Positions 1 through 10,172 of a DNA stretch of 64,000 nt are shown here, in pieces (within the stretch, counting starts at the first letter, position 1; the number at the start of each line of letters is the position of its first letter). The notes under the pieces were generated by a model, which was not told where the DNA came from, searched no databases, and saw only the letters and a program-made list of their open reading frames with translations. This DNA is from Lactobacillus iners DSM 13335 (GTDB lineage: Bacteria; Bacillota; Bacilli; Lactobacillales; Lactobacillaceae), in NCBI RefSeq assembly GCF_000160875.1, contig NZ_GG700804.1:1-64000 (forward strand), written 5' to 3'. A program made the position numbers and the translations under genes.

Positions 1-3000
1 CAGCTAACCGCTTATATTCAATAACTATATCTGATATCTTTTTAGCAGGTGAGAAATCATTTTCATCAGTCTTTTCAATTAGATACTTATTAATACTATC
101 ATTAGAATTTGGTTTAACTTCTAACGTATCATTGGCAGTTTCAACCTTTTGATAACCTACTATATTTTTAGCATCATATTTAGATAACTCAGCATTATCA
201 CTATATGTAACTACATTATCATTACTCTTAGACTTCGTTAACCATTGACCATACTCATCACTTATAGATGCAGAACGAAGATCTTTGTCTAATGCTATAG
301 AAGATATCTTAGAAATACCTTCTGATTTTAAAATAATATATCTAATAAATTCAGCCTTTTGTACCGAAGTTGTTGATTGCCCGTCTTTTTTAATAATGAT
401 GTTACGTTGAATAGTTTCTGCAACTCTATTTTTATTTTGGGCATCAGCTGTGATTGTCTCCAATGATAACTTTAATGATGATTTATCTGCAAAATCTACA
501 TATATGCATGGATTTCCACTATCGTCGCATTCAAATCTATAAGATAAATTATCTGGTGCATCAGCAGGTATTGCAACAAAATCTTTAGGAGGTACTGGTT
601 GATTTTCAGCCTTAAATATTTGTTGCCAATCCAATTGCTCTGGAACTAAAACTTTATATCCATGAAATTCATCTTTGAATCGTTCATTTTGTGATTTCAA
701 AGTAATTTTCATAGTAATTGTAGTACTATGACCTGAAGAATCTTTGGCAGTAACTGTTCTTTCATATAATCCTGTAGAAAAATCGTTTGCAAAAGTTCCT
801 GTCATTGTAAGAACATATGGATCCTTACTCGTTCCTTTAGGATTTTTAGCAAGATTCTTAATATATGTATCATGATCATTACTAAACCCTTTAATATCAC
901 CGCCAGCAATATTTACATCAGTAACAACATGCGAATTATCTGTTGCCTTAGCAAGTAATTTAAATTCTCTACCACAATATACTGTTATATTGTAACTATT
1001 ATTAGATCCTTTAGTAACCACAACATCCTTACTCTTTGGATCACTTGACACAAGTTCTAGCGTTGGTGCCTTAGTATCTTGAACAATTAAATGACCTAAA
1101 ATAGTTTTAGATGTTTTATCTGCAAACTCAGCCTTAATATGAACTTCTTTACCAGTATTTGCACTTGTTACCTTAGATTTATCTAATTCTTTATTATCAA
1201 CAAATGTCCACTTAACACCTTTTGTAGCTTTACCTAATAAATTCTTAGTATCTTGGGATACAAAATCTTCAGGGTTTAATGATACACTATCATCATTTAC
1301 TTCCACTGTTTTTGTGATACCTGTAAGAGTTTGATTATCAAATTGATCTGCTTGATCTTTAACAACAACAGTTAATTTCTTCGTACCTTTATTATTACTT
1401 GCATCGGTTGCATTTAATGTAATAGTGTGTTTACCTTTATCATTAAAAGTACCACTAATTACAGAAGTATAAGGTTTAGCTTTAGACCCTTCACCCTTAT
1501 GATCAGATGTCAGCGATACTCCTTCATGTGTACCCTCAATAGTTATATTAGAAACATGATTGGAATTATCAACAGCACTTACATTTAAATTAAATGGTTC
1601 ATTATTATAAACAGTTATCTGATCACCATTAACAACACACTTACCCTTTTCGGCTTTAGATACTGTAATCGCTGGTGCAGTAGTATCTTTAACTGTCAAG
1701 TGACCATATATTGTCTTAGTAGATTTATCACTAAAGGTGACAACAACACTTACTTTTTCATTTGTCTTAACTGTATCAATTTTTGGCTCTTTACCATCTG
1801 CAAATGTACAAGTTATACCATCTTTTGCAGAACTTAATTTTTTCAACGTTGCAGGATCAATGAAGTCTTGTGCTTGAGGTATGTTTGCAGAATTAATTTC
1901 AACAATTTTGGTTATTCCATTCAATTTATCATTATCAAATTGAGCAGACTGGTCCTTAACAATAAATTTGATCTTCAAATCATTGGTATTATCAACACCA
2001 TCCCATGCACGAACATAAGATCCGTCTATTGTCTTGGTATGAGTATTTGGATCAAATTTTAAATCTTTTGAAAAACCACCTTCAATAGTAACCACATATG
2101 GATCATTGACTTTTCCTTTTTTGCCACGATACTGTGCTTGATATACATCATGATTATCAGTAATATCAGCAGCAGAACCGTGGAAACGTGCATCATTAAT
2201 TATATTTGAATTATCAGTGGCTAAGGCTTGAATACTAAATTGTTCATTACGATATACAACAACAGTTGCAGTAGAGTTTTTATGTTTACTATCTGATGGA
2301 GTGCATGTTATTTCCCCTACTCTATTTTTCTTATTAGAATTAGTTTTTATTAATTTTAATGAAGGAACAGTAGTATCTTGAACTTTTAATGTACCGTTAA
2401 TTACCTTGTGGGAACCATCACTAAATGTAACAGTAATTGGAACAGTTTCAGTCTTCACTTTATCAATAGTTGGCTGTTTTGCAAAAGCATAATTTTCAGT
2501 GCCATTAGCTGCATCTAACTTTTGTTTAGTTGCTTTATCAATAAAGTCTTCTGCCTTAGGCGTATAACCTGAGTTAACTTCAACTGTCTTAGTTGCTCCA
2601 TTTAATTGATCACTATCAAATTGAGCAGACTGATTTTTAACTACAAATTTGAAATTAGTATCACCAGCATTATTGTTACCATCTACAGCATGGATTGTTC
2701 TTGAATAGCTACCCAATTTAGCTTGTGTACCAAAGCTACCACTAATATTTAAAACATACGGATCATGACCGTGATTATGATTACTATCATGATCAGTAGT
2801 AATTGTAAATTCGTTATGTGTAGCTGTATCTTTAGAAGTTAACTTAGCATCATTAACAACTTTAGAGTCATCTTTCACATTAGCATTAATATTGAAGTTT
2901 TCATTACGATATACTGTGATAGTTTTACTTTGATTATCAATTTGAACTGGTCCTGAATTAGTTCCTTTGACAAAGTTAACAGTTGGAGCATTCTTATCAT

Positions 3001-6000
3001 TAACTATTAAAGTACCAATAATTTCCTTAGTAGATTTGTCACTGAAAGTAGCTATTACATGAACTTGTTTACCATCAGCAGACACTGCATCGGTACTTAA
3101 TTCCTTCATATCTTTAAAACTATACGTTACGTTGCCATTTGCCTTTTTTAATAGAGACTTGGTAGCATCAGAAACATAACGCTCTACTTCATTTTGATTT
3201 ATCTTGGTATGAAGAGTAACTGTCTGTGTCTGCCCTGTCAATGTTTGCCCATCAAATTGAGCTGCTTGTTCCTTAACATAGAATTTGAATGACGTATTAC
3301 TACTATTGCCGGCTTTATCGGTAGCTTGAATTGTACGTGTATATTGGCCAGTTTTTGTAGTAGGAGTAAATGAGCCGAAAATAGTTAGTGTATATGGATC
3401 AGTGCCATGATCTTTTTTACTATCATGGTCGGTCGATGTTCCTTCCAAAGTTGTACCAGTCAATTTAACATCACTTACCAACTTAGAATTGTCATTGGCT
3501 TTAACATCAAAGCTAAATTTTTCATTACGATATGTTGTAATTGTCACTGACTTTTGATTGTTGCTAGTTTCAGTGCCAATTGTAATTTTATTGCCTGTAA
3601 CATTTGGAGTCTCTTCAAATTTTACAGTAGGAGCTTTAGTATCCTGCACTATCAAGTGACCAGTAATTGTCTTAGTTGAACCATCACTGAACTTCGCAAT
3701 GATCTTAACATCTGAAGGTTGATACTTGCCATTTGTTTTGGTTGATACGGTATTATTGGCTGGTTGCTTACCATCACTAGTAGTCCACGTATACTTTACG
3801 TCATTTGCAGCTTTTTTAAGTAAAGCTTGTGTTTTAGCATCCACAAAATCAGTCGGTGACAAAACTACATTATCATTAACTTCTACTGTTTTGGTAGCAC
3901 CATTTAACTTATCGCCATCAAATTGAGCTGCTTGATCTAAAACATTAATAGTAAATTTAATATCACCTTCATGATTAGCACCATCCCATGTTTTGATCAC
4001 CGCAGTACTTGTTCCTTTAGTAGTTGGCGTACCCGTTAATTGTATTTGATATGGATGACTCTCACTTACTGCTTTATTTCTATTGTGTTGTTGGTAATCA
4101 CGGTCATTAGATGTCATCCAAGTTAAAGAACCATTATCCTTTGATAGTAGTACGTCCAAAATATGACCTGAATTATCATTAGCATTAACATTGACACCTA
4201 ATTGTTCATTCACATAAGCAGTAATTGTTACTGAACTTTGTTTAGTATCACTTGGTTTTGTTGACTGGAGGTATTTATTATCTGATACTTTCACATGAGC
4301 GTCTGTTGATGCAAATTGCACCGTTGCTAAATGTGTATCTTGGACATTAAGTTTAGCGTTAACATCTATATAGGAGTTATCAGCAAAAGTCAACTTAATT
4401 ACAGCATTCTGCTCTTTAATATTGGTATTATCGAAACCAGTTCCTTTATAAGTATACTTAACATTATTTGGTAATTTGACTCCCTTAGCTGTGACAAAGG
4501 TCTTAATATCTGGAATAGCTTCTTTTACTTCGATTGTTTGTGTATTACCTTGTAATAAATTCTTATATTTGTCACACTGTGGTAAAACATGGATTTCTAA
4601 ATTGGCTGTTCCTGTATGATCAACATCATCCCATGCTGTAGCAGATACCTTATATGTTTGATTGACCATATTATTCGGCACCGTACCAGTAAGGTGAATA
4701 ATATATGGATTATTACTTGTACCTTTACTATCACGCTTACCTTTTGTATCAGACTTATATTTAGTTTGGACTTGATCTTCATCTGAACTTATCCAATTTG
4801 GTAAAGTATTTCCATATTTTACACGCAAATCTTGCACAATATTACTATTATCATGAGCTTTAATTGCTACATCAAATTTTTCATTTGAATATACATTTAG
4901 TCGATAATTATTATTGCCTTCATTGACAATTTTATGATCTGTAGTATCAAACTCAACAATAGGGTTTTGCGTATCGTTAACAATTAACTTACCCTTAATC
5001 TCTAAAGTTGAATTATCCGTAAATTTAGCTACAACCGTAACATCTTTCGGAGTATTTCCTTTAGTTACATGATCATGGGCAGGAACACCATTTTTAAAGG
5101 TATAAGTAACTCCTGTTTTACCTGCTACACCTGATGGTGCCTTACCTAACATAGCTTTAGTACTATCGTCTACAAAATTATCAGGTTTTAAATGATCAGC
5201 AGTTTTATCATTAACTTCTACAGTCCAGGTTCTGCCTTTAACCTTATTCTGATAACGTCCTGCTTGATCTGCGACTACTACATTAACCTCTTGTGACACA
5301 GTCTTGGTATCATTACCATCCCAAGATTCAAATTTAATCTTGTAAGTTTTACCATCTTTAGATAATCCTTGACCATTCATCGTCAAAACATATGGTGTTT
5401 TATCGTCAACCTGCATCCCGCGATGATTTTTCTGATATTCATTATGATCTGTTGATAAACCTGTAACATTTGTACCACCATTCGTCAAGAAATCGTTCAT
5501 CTTACTTGTCGTATCGGTTGCATTGACTTTAACTTGATATGGTTCATGATTATATACAGTCAACGTAGGATCAATTGCACCATTTTTACTATTCAAACTA
5601 AATGAAGCAGATCCATCTACTGGTTTAATATCAATAGTTGTATAACTCAAAGTATCTGCAGGTTTTAGAGTTAATTTGCGATACTGCATATTTGCTCGAT
5701 CGCCTTTATGTTTAGCGGCATTAAATTGAATAGTAAAGCTTACATTTCCTGAATTATCAACTGTAATACCATTTTCACCATTTTTAATATCATAATGATC
5801 TTTATTAGCATCATAGATAGTCTTTTTGATATCTTGTTTTTCTTGCTCACTTAGAACAATCTGTTGTCCCTTAAATCTAATTGCAATTTTAGTTTTCTGA
5901 GCATAAGCTGCTGCAGGTATTACACGTACGTTAACAGATCTGATTTCACGGTTAGGTAAAAAGGCATTTAAGCCATCATCCATTTGGGTTTTATTACCAT

Positions 6001-8458
6001 AAATATTAGTAATATCATCAGCTGTGAAATTAGGCATACCAGAACCAGCCCAAGCAATATTCATTTCAGAACCAGGTTTAGCAATAACTACACCAGATAA
6101 TTCCATTCTTGCATTTTGGTGAACATATGGATTAGCAGCATTATTATCTGCGTCAACAGGTGTTTCTTTATAATCAGCGTTAAAAAGATTTTCATCAGCT
6201 TTTCCTAATTGCCAAGACAATGCAGACGTACTCTTATAGTCAGTAGACCACATGGCAAGACCCTGTTTATCATTTTTACTATTCAATGATATCTTAGTCT
6301 TTTCACCTTCATGAACTTCTACATAATCATTATGCGTTTGAGGATCAACTAAAATATTATTTTTCTTACCATTAATGGTAATACTTAGTTCTGGTTTAAA
6401 ACGTAGTCCGCCCCACTGCATATAATTAACCGTAGTTTTATTTTCATAAGAGTGGTAACCAGCAGCATAATATGGATTATGAACATTAGTTGATTTAGGG
6501 TCATCAATTCTAGTATCAAAAGTGATTTTATATGTATTAGTATCGTCTTGTTTAGATTCAAACATATAAACACGGTCAGTGTTTTCTTGAATCAATTGTG
6601 CATAATCAATACGTTGGTAATCACTAGATTCACCTTTATTAAAGTCATACTTATATTTATATAAGTTATCAACAAATGGACCCATCTTAATGCCATCACG
6701 GCTGTTAGTAAATTGTGCTTCATCGCCCCATTCATCTTTATTAAGTTTGGTACAACCAGATTGTGGGTAATTAGATCCTTGCCAGTAATGCTTATAAATA
6801 ATGTCTTTTAAAGTATGAGCTGATCCGATATAGTTCCATCTGCTAAAACTGCCACCGCCCCACCACAGATTGACACCGTTTCTAGTATATGTTTTCCAAC
6901 TTTGCTTACCATAATATGTTTCTGGTCCTTGAGCAGTACCTGACACTCTATCTGCTGGCAAGAAATCATTTTGAGTTGCATTTTGCCAAATGTTATCAAC
7001 AGTATATCCTCTACCAGTCAAAGTTTTACTATGACCTGATGCATCTGTAGAAACAATAGCTGCATCTGCAAATTTAACTCCATTTTTTGAATCGTTAGAG
7101 CTGACAATACTCTGACCTTTTGGCGTCGTGAAATAATAGTGACCACTTTTACGATCGGCATGCTGATGATTAAATTCAACTGTCCAATGATAACCTACTA
7201 ACTTACCAGTTTGATCCTTAATTAGTGAATTCTTAACATAAACAGTATTATGAATCTCTTTAACAGTTGGTATTTCTTTAGCATTATTATGCGTACCATA
7301 TAAAAAGGTACCAGGTTTATACAAGGCAAATACATCAGTACCAGTTGTATTTCCATCTGGACTTTGTGGCACGATGAACATGCCACGCTTATGCCAAAAT
7401 ACATAGTCCAACCATTTTCTGATTTGTTCTCTATTATTTGCAACATTAATACCTAATATGGCATTTTGATGAATTTCTTCATCTTTAACCATAACGTTGC
7501 CAGCTGTTTCATCTAAAATCTTGTTTCTATCATCATTATTCCAGCTCAAAGCATATTGTAAGAAAGCAATAGCTGAATTCTTTTCTTGTTGCAGTTTAAA
7601 TTGGTCTGAATTAAATTCTTTAGCACTTAATGGCTTATGCAAGGATAAATTCTTAAGATCAAAATCACGATCTGCGTAACTGCGAGATTGTGGCATGGAC
7701 TTGCCATGAGCATTAATTTGGATCTTAGGTAATTTATCTACTAATGCTAACATTCTCTTTGCATTAGTTTCATAATTATTGAGCTGTTCAGCCTTAAGAT
7801 TTTTATTTTTCAAAAAGCTATCTAATTCAATTCCAAAATCAATAATTTTTTGTAACTCACCCTTATCAGCCTTAGTTTGATCAAGGTGCATTGTTTTATC
7901 AAACAGCTGATCCGATAAAGCTTTTAAATTATCAACAGAAACTGACTTGACAGATTCCTTTTTTGTCTTTTCTGCTGCTTCTTTTTTTGCCTGTAAAACA
8001 ACAGTCTTTAGTCGATGAGCAGTATCTTTTTTTGCATCTTCAGAATAACTCTGAATAGCCGTTTTAGCTGTAGCTATCGCCAAATCAAGTTGTTGATTGG
8101 TTTTTGGGGTAATCTTATCAGAATTTAGATTCTCAGCAGTTGCTATGTGGGCTTTAAGTTCAGCATCTGTCTGATTTACCTTCTGATTAACCAATTTTTT
8201 ATCTACCATTTTATTAGTGGTCTTCAAGCTTTCATTGGCTGCAGGCGGATTTTCCTGCTTTTTATTTACATCATATGTTCCATGCTTGGTGCTGCTATTT
8301 TCAGCAGCCAAAGCATTTAAATTATTCCAGTTTAAATACAGTGAAGTCGACAGTAAAACAGAAGCTGCTCCTATAGTAAGCTTTCGTATACTGAAGTGAG
8401 GTATTTGATGTGCCTCTTTCTGCAGTTTGCTTTGAATATTATTTTTTGATAGCTTCAT
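1..8458 (-). CDS. Giant YSIRK-type cell-surface adhesin with Ig/Rib-like repeats (partial, C-terminus outside window)
   Basis: The reading frame is open from the ATG at 8458 down to base 2 (2,819 residues) and continues off the left edge, so the wall anchor is not visible. The protein is secreted: FSIRK at residues 22-26 starts a YSIRK-type signal peptide with hydrophobic core to about residue 48 and likely cleavage after NALA (about 51). Residues about 70-250 are Lys/Glu/Ala-rich and look helical, a stalk-like region. Residues about 260-850 form a Trp/Gly/Tyr-rich domain that I do not recognise. From about residue 950 there are serial modules of 200-230 residues. GGAG lies 11 nt before the chosen ATG. 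An in-frame ATG six codons upstream (8476) has a poorly spaced Shine-Dalgarno. Family knowledge predicts sortase anchoring through LPXTG. Adhesion is inferred from architecture, and the ligand is unknown. Confidence 0.85.
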   Translation of the reverse strand, partial: MKLSKNNIQSKLQKEAHQIPHFSIRKLTIGAASVLLSTSLYLNWNNLNALAAENSSTKHGTYDVNKKQENPPAANESLKTTNKMVDKKLVNQKVNQTDAELKAHIATAENLNSDKITPKTNQQLDLAIATAKTAIQSYSEDAKKDTAHRLKTVVLQAKKEAAEKTKKESVKSVSVDNLKALSDQLFDKTMHLDQTKADKGELQKIIDFGIELDSFLKNKNLKAEQLNNYETNAKRMLALVDKLPKIQINAHGKSMPQSRSYADRDFDLKNLSLHKPLSAKEFNSDQFKLQQEKNSAIAFLQYALSWNNDDRNKILDETAGNVMVKDEEIHQNAILGINVANNREQIRKWLDYVFWHKRGMFIVPQSPDGNTTGTDVFALYKPGTFLYGTHNNAKEIPTVKEIHNTVYVKNSLIKDQTGKLVGYHWTVEFNHQHADRKSGHYYFTTPKGQSIVSSNDSKNGVKFADAAIVSTDASGHSKTLTGRGYTVDNIWQNATQNDFLPADRVSGTAQGPETYYGKQSWKTYTRNGVNLWWGGGSFSRWNYIGSAHTLKDIIYKHYWQGSNYPQSGCTKLNKDEWGDEAQFTNSRDGIKMGPFVDNLYKYKYDFNKGESSDYQRIDYAQLIQENTDRVYMFESKQDDTNTYKITFDTRIDDPKSTNVHNPYYAAGYHSYENKTTVNYMQWGGLRFKPELSITINGKKNNILVDPQTHNDYVEVHEGEKTKISLNSKNDKQGLAMWSTDYKSTSALSWQLGKADENLFNADYKETPVDADNNAANPYVHQNARMELSGVVIAKPGSEMNIAWAGSGMPNFTADDITNIYGNKTQMDDGLNAFLPNREIRSVNVRVIPAAAYAQKTKIAIRFKGQQIVLSEQEKQDIKKTIYDANKDHYDIKNGENGITVDNSGNVSFTIQFNAAKHKGDRANMQYRKLTLKPADTLSYTTIDIKPVDGSASFSLNSKNGAIDPTLTVYNHEPYQVKVNATDTTSKMNDFLTNGGTNVTGLSTDHNEYQKNHRGMQVDDKTPYVLTMNGQGLSKDGKTYKIKFESWDGNDTKTVSQEVNVVVADQAGRYQNKVKGRTWTVEVNDKTADHLKPDNFVDDSTKAMLGKAPSGVAGKTGVTYTFKNGVPAHDHVTKGNTPKDVTVVAKFTDNSTLEIKGKLIVNDTQNPIVEFDTTDHKIVNEGNNNYRLNVYSNEKFDVAIKAHDNSNIVQDLRVKYGNTLPNWISSDEDQVQTKYKSDTKGKRDSKGTSNNPYIIHLTGTVPNNMVNQTYKVSATAWDDVDHTGTANLEIHVLPQCDKYKNLLQGNTQTIEVKEAIPDIKTFVTAKGVKLPNNVKYTYKGTGFDNTNIKEQNAVIKLTFADNSYIDVNAKLNVQDTHLATVQFASTDAHVKVSDNKYLQSTKPSDTKQSSVTITAYVNEQLGVNVNANDNSGHILDVLLSKDNGSLTWMTSNDRDYQQHNRNKAVSESHPYQIQLTGTPTTKGTSTAVIKTWDGANHEGDIKFTINVLDQAAQFDGDKLNGATKTVEVNDNVVLSPTDFVDAKTQALLKKAANDVKYTWTTSDGKQPANNTVSTKTNGKYQPSDVKIIAKFSDGSTKTITGHLIVQDTKAPTVKFEETPNVTGNKITIGTETSNNQKSVTITTYRNEKFSFDVKANDNSKLVSDVKLTGTTLEGTSTDHDSKKDHGTDPYTLTIFGSFTPTTKTGQYTRTIQATDKAGNSSNTSFKFYVKEQAAQFDGQTLTGQTQTVTLHTKINQNEVERYVSDATKSLLKKANGNVTYSFKDMKELSTDAVSADGKQVHVIATFSDKSTKEIIGTLIVNDKNAPTVNFVKGTNSGPVQIDNQSKTITVYRNENFNINANVKDDSKVVNDAKLTSKDTATHNEFTITTDHDSNHNHGHDPYVLNISGSFGTQAKLGSYSRTIHAVDGNNNAGDTNFKFVVKNQSAQFDSDQLNGATKTVEVNSGYTPKAEDFIDKATKQKLDAANGTENYAFAKQPTIDKVKTETVPITVTFSDGSHKVINGTLKVQDTTVPSLKLIKTNSNKKNRVGEITCTPSDSKHKNSTATVVVYRNEQFSIQALATDNSNIINDARFHGSAADITDNHDVYQAQYRGKKGKVNDPYVVTIEGGFSKDLKFDPNTHTKTIDGSYVRAWDGVDNTNDLKIKFIVKDQSAQFDNDKLNGITKIVEINSANIPQAQDFIDPATLKKLSSAKDGITCTFADGKEPKIDTVKTNEKVSVVVTFSDKSTKTIYGHLTVKDTTAPAITVSKAEKGKCVVNGDQITVYNNEPFNLNVSAVDNSNHVSNITIEGTHEGVSLTSDHKGEGSKAKPYTSVISGTFNDKGKHTITLNATDASNNKGTKKLTVVVKDQADQFDNQTLTGITKTVEVNDDSVSLNPEDFVSQDTKNLLGKATKGVKWTFVDNKELDKSKVTSANTGKEVHIKAEFADKTSKTILGHLIVQDTKAPTLELVSSDPKSKDVVVTKGSNNSYNITVYCGREFKLLAKATDNSHVVTDVNIAGGDIKGFSNDHDTYIKNLAKNPKGTSKDPYVLTMTGTFANDFSTGLYERTVTAKDSSGHSTTITMKITLKSQNERFKDEFHGYKVLVPEQLDWQQIFKAENQPVPPKDFVAIPADAPDNLSYRFECDDSGNPCIYVDFADKSSLKLSLETITADAQNKNRVAETIQRNIIIKKDGQSTTSVQKAEFIRYIILKSEGISKISSIALDKDLRSASISDEYGQWLTKSKSNDNVVTYSDNAELSKYDAKNIVGYQKVETANDTLEVKPNSNDSINKYLIEKTDENDFSPAKKISDIVIEYKRLA
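640..5620 (-). repeat. Serial protein repeats (eight Ig/Rib-like modules) inside the giant adhesin
   Basis: A linker of the form QAxQFDxxxLxGxTKTVEV recurs with its N-terminal end near 5271, 4584, 3939, 3272, 2635, 1956, 1359 and 699. The spacing is about 600-690 bases (200-230 residues). After each linker comes a segment with EDFVDxxTKxLL and xxFSDGSTKxIxGxL, resembling Rib/alpha-type repeats. It is followed by xAPTVxF, VYRNExF, DNSxxVxD and DPYxLxxSGxF, which resemble bacterial Ig/cadherin-like folds. The first (5271), second (4584) and last (699) copies are the most diverged, and the middle five are closest to each other. Fold assignments are inferences from motif shape. Confidence 0.75.
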
Positions 8459-8627
8459 TTTTAATACTTCTCCCATAATTAATTTTTGTTGCTACTCCTT
8501 AGTATACTCCAAATTCTATGTAAAGAAATAGCAAAAGAGCAAGTCTCATTGAAATCGTTGACAAATCAACCTTATGCATACCTTTTTTTGTTGCTATCAT
8601 GCGTATTTTTAATGATTTTTTACTAAT

Positions 8628-8694
8628 AAAAAAAAAAAAACATTAAAATCTACAGAGAGTAGCTAAACTACTACAGATCAGTAAATTATTAATG
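8628..8694 (-). terminator. Probable terminator downstream of nox
   Basis: Read on the minus strand, 6-bp arms CATTAA/TTAATG (8689-8694 and 8641-8646) enclose an inner 5-bp hairpin (8658-8672). A run of 13 T follows (8628-8640). The stem is interrupted, so strength is uncertain. The rest of 8459-8719 is AT-rich and must hold the adhesin promoter. A TTGCTC / 18 bp / TAGAAT arrangement can be read there but is weak. Confidence 0.5.
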
Positions 8695-8719
8695 TAATTT
8701 CTCTATATATAAAATAATA

Positions 8720-10066
8720 TTAATTCTTATCTGCTTTCAAGGCAGCCATTGTAACATAATTATATGGTTGATTATAATGAGGCAAGAAGAAGATATCTAG
8801 CAATTGTAACTTATCCATAGTCAATCCTTCCTGAATAGCTAGCGAGAACATATGAATAAGTTCATGCATATCATACAATGAAGCTAACTGTGCTCCTACG
8901 ATACGATTAGTTTTCTTTTCATAAACGATTCTAATTTTAACTTTGGCATTTTCAGATGCTGGCATAAAATCTGGCAATTGCTTATCTTCATAATCAACAT
9001 ATTTAACTGACAAGCCAAATTTATCAGCTGCTTTGACGCTCAATCCAGTTGAAACCAACTTCAAATCATAAATTTCAATACCATTTGAGCCTTGAACTCC
9101 AGCACCTTCTATCACGGTACCTGCAGCATTATGTGCTCCTACAATTCCACTTCTAACAGCATTGGATGCTAAAGCAATATAAGTCGTGTCTTGCAGTGCA
9201 TTAGAATAATTAGTTGCACAATCGCCTACCGCAAACACGTCAGGATCCGATGTTTGAAAATTGCGATTAACAAGATATGCCCCATTTGAAAACCGCTTTA
9301 AGTGGTCTCCGCCTAAAATGGCATTAGGTCTAAATCCAATGCAATTAATTACTATATCTGCTTGATACTTACCTTTATTTGTCTTTAAAGCACAAACATG
9401 TCCATCTTTACCAAGATATTCCTGTGCTAATTCTCCATAATGTGTTTCAATATCATGATCTCTTAAATTTTGATCCATTAAAGTAGAAAATTCAGGGTCA
9501 TAATAACTAGACAAACACGTCTTCGCAGCATCAAATAATAATACTTGCTTTCCACGACGACGAGCAGCTTCGGCAATTTCAACACCTATATATCCTGCAC
9601 CAACTACAGCAACAGTCTTCACATCACTTTTATCTAATTCCTGATCAACTGCCATCCCTTCTTGGAATAATTTCAAGAAATGAATACCTGCCAAATCTTT
9701 ACCTGGCAAATCAGGTGCAATTGGAGCTGAACCCTCAGCTAAAATCAACTTGTCGTATGTTTCTGTGATTTCTGTATGATTTTTAATAGTTGCATAAACT
9801 ATCTTATTTTCAAAATCAATTTTATTAACGGTAGTTTCCAAAGAAATACGTGCACCTTTGGCTTCAAAATCTGCTGGTTTAGTATAAAATAATTTTTTAT
9901 AACTAGAAATTTGGCGTCCAACCCATAAAGCAGTACCACATCCTAAATAAGAAAGATTATTATTTCGGTCAATCATGATGACCTCATTATTTTTACCATA
10001 ATTATCTAATAATGTATTTGCAGCAGCTATACCTGCATGATTAGTACCTACAATCACAAATTTCAC
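8720..10066 (-). CDS. nox: NADH oxidase (Nox family, CoA-disulfide reductase/NADH peroxidase fold)
   Basis: A cytosolic FAD-dependent oxidase that regenerates NAD+ by reducing O2, probably to water. The N-terminal FAD-binding motif begins at residue 3 (VIVGTNHAG, with the conserved His10). The redox cysteine is Cys43 in the motif SYLGCGTALWVG, equivalent to the SFLSCG motif of lactic acid bacterial NADH oxidases. A second dinucleotide motif, VVGAGYIGVE, lies near residue 157 (NADH). A C-terminal dimerisation domain follows. The length (448 aa) is normal. The start is GTG with AGGAGG seven bases upstream. It lies about 100 bp downstream of xfp. This pairing suggests that NAD+ regeneration supports pentose and acetate metabolism. 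NADH peroxidase is the main alternative, since the families share the active-site Cys and His. Confidence 0.88.
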   Translation of the reverse strand: MKFVIVGTNHAGIAAANTLLDNYGKNNEVIMIDRNNNLSYLGCGTALWVGRQISSYKKLFYTKPADFEAKGARISLETTVNKIDFENKIVYATIKNHTEITETYDKLILAEGSAPIAPDLPGKDLAGIHFLKLFQEGMAVDQELDKSDVKTVAVVGAGYIGVEIAEAARRRGKQVLLFDAAKTCLSSYYDPEFSTLMDQNLRDHDIETHYGELAQEYLGKDGHVCALKTNKGKYQADIVINCIGFRPNAILGGDHLKRFSNGAYLVNRNFQTSDPDVFAVGDCATNYSNALQDTTYIALASNAVRSGIVGAHNAAGTVIEGAGVQGSNGIEIYDLKLVSTGLSVKAADKFGLSVKYVDYEDKQLPDFMPASENAKVKIRIVYEKKTNRIVGAQLASLYDMHELIHMFSLAIQEGLTMDKLQLLDIFFLPHYNQPYNYVTMAALKADKN

Positions 10067-10092
10067 TGTGATATCCTCCTTGTATTTACATA

Positions 10093-10124
10093 AATAAGAA
10101 TACTTCTTATTAAGAATAAGTATA
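10093..10124 (-). promoter_or_regulatory. nox promoter -10 with two overlapping palindromes (candidate operator)
   Basis: A perfect 8-bp inverted repeat, AATAAGAA-TAC-TTCTTATT, spans 10093-10111. Its right arm is reused in a second repeat, CTTATT-AAG-AATAAG (10106-10120). Minus-strand TATACT at 10119-10124 looks like the nox -10 box, so the palindromes cover the expected start of transcription and leader. No clear -35 is visible. The site does not match the Rex consensus. Confidence 0.45.
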
Positions 10125-10172
10125 GCACTAGCAGGTATAAAAAGCTTGACAGGACTTTTACCTTAGTTAGAT

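Noticed and set aside
1868..8399. Several 60-75 aa open frames on both strands inside the adhesin gene
   Set aside because: They lie in other frames of the continuous minus-strand adhesin, lack ribosome-binding sites and show low-complexity shadow translations.
8628..8640. A13 tract as a phase-variable homopolymer
   Set aside because: It lies outside any coding sequence and is best explained as the T-run of the nox terminator on the minus strand.
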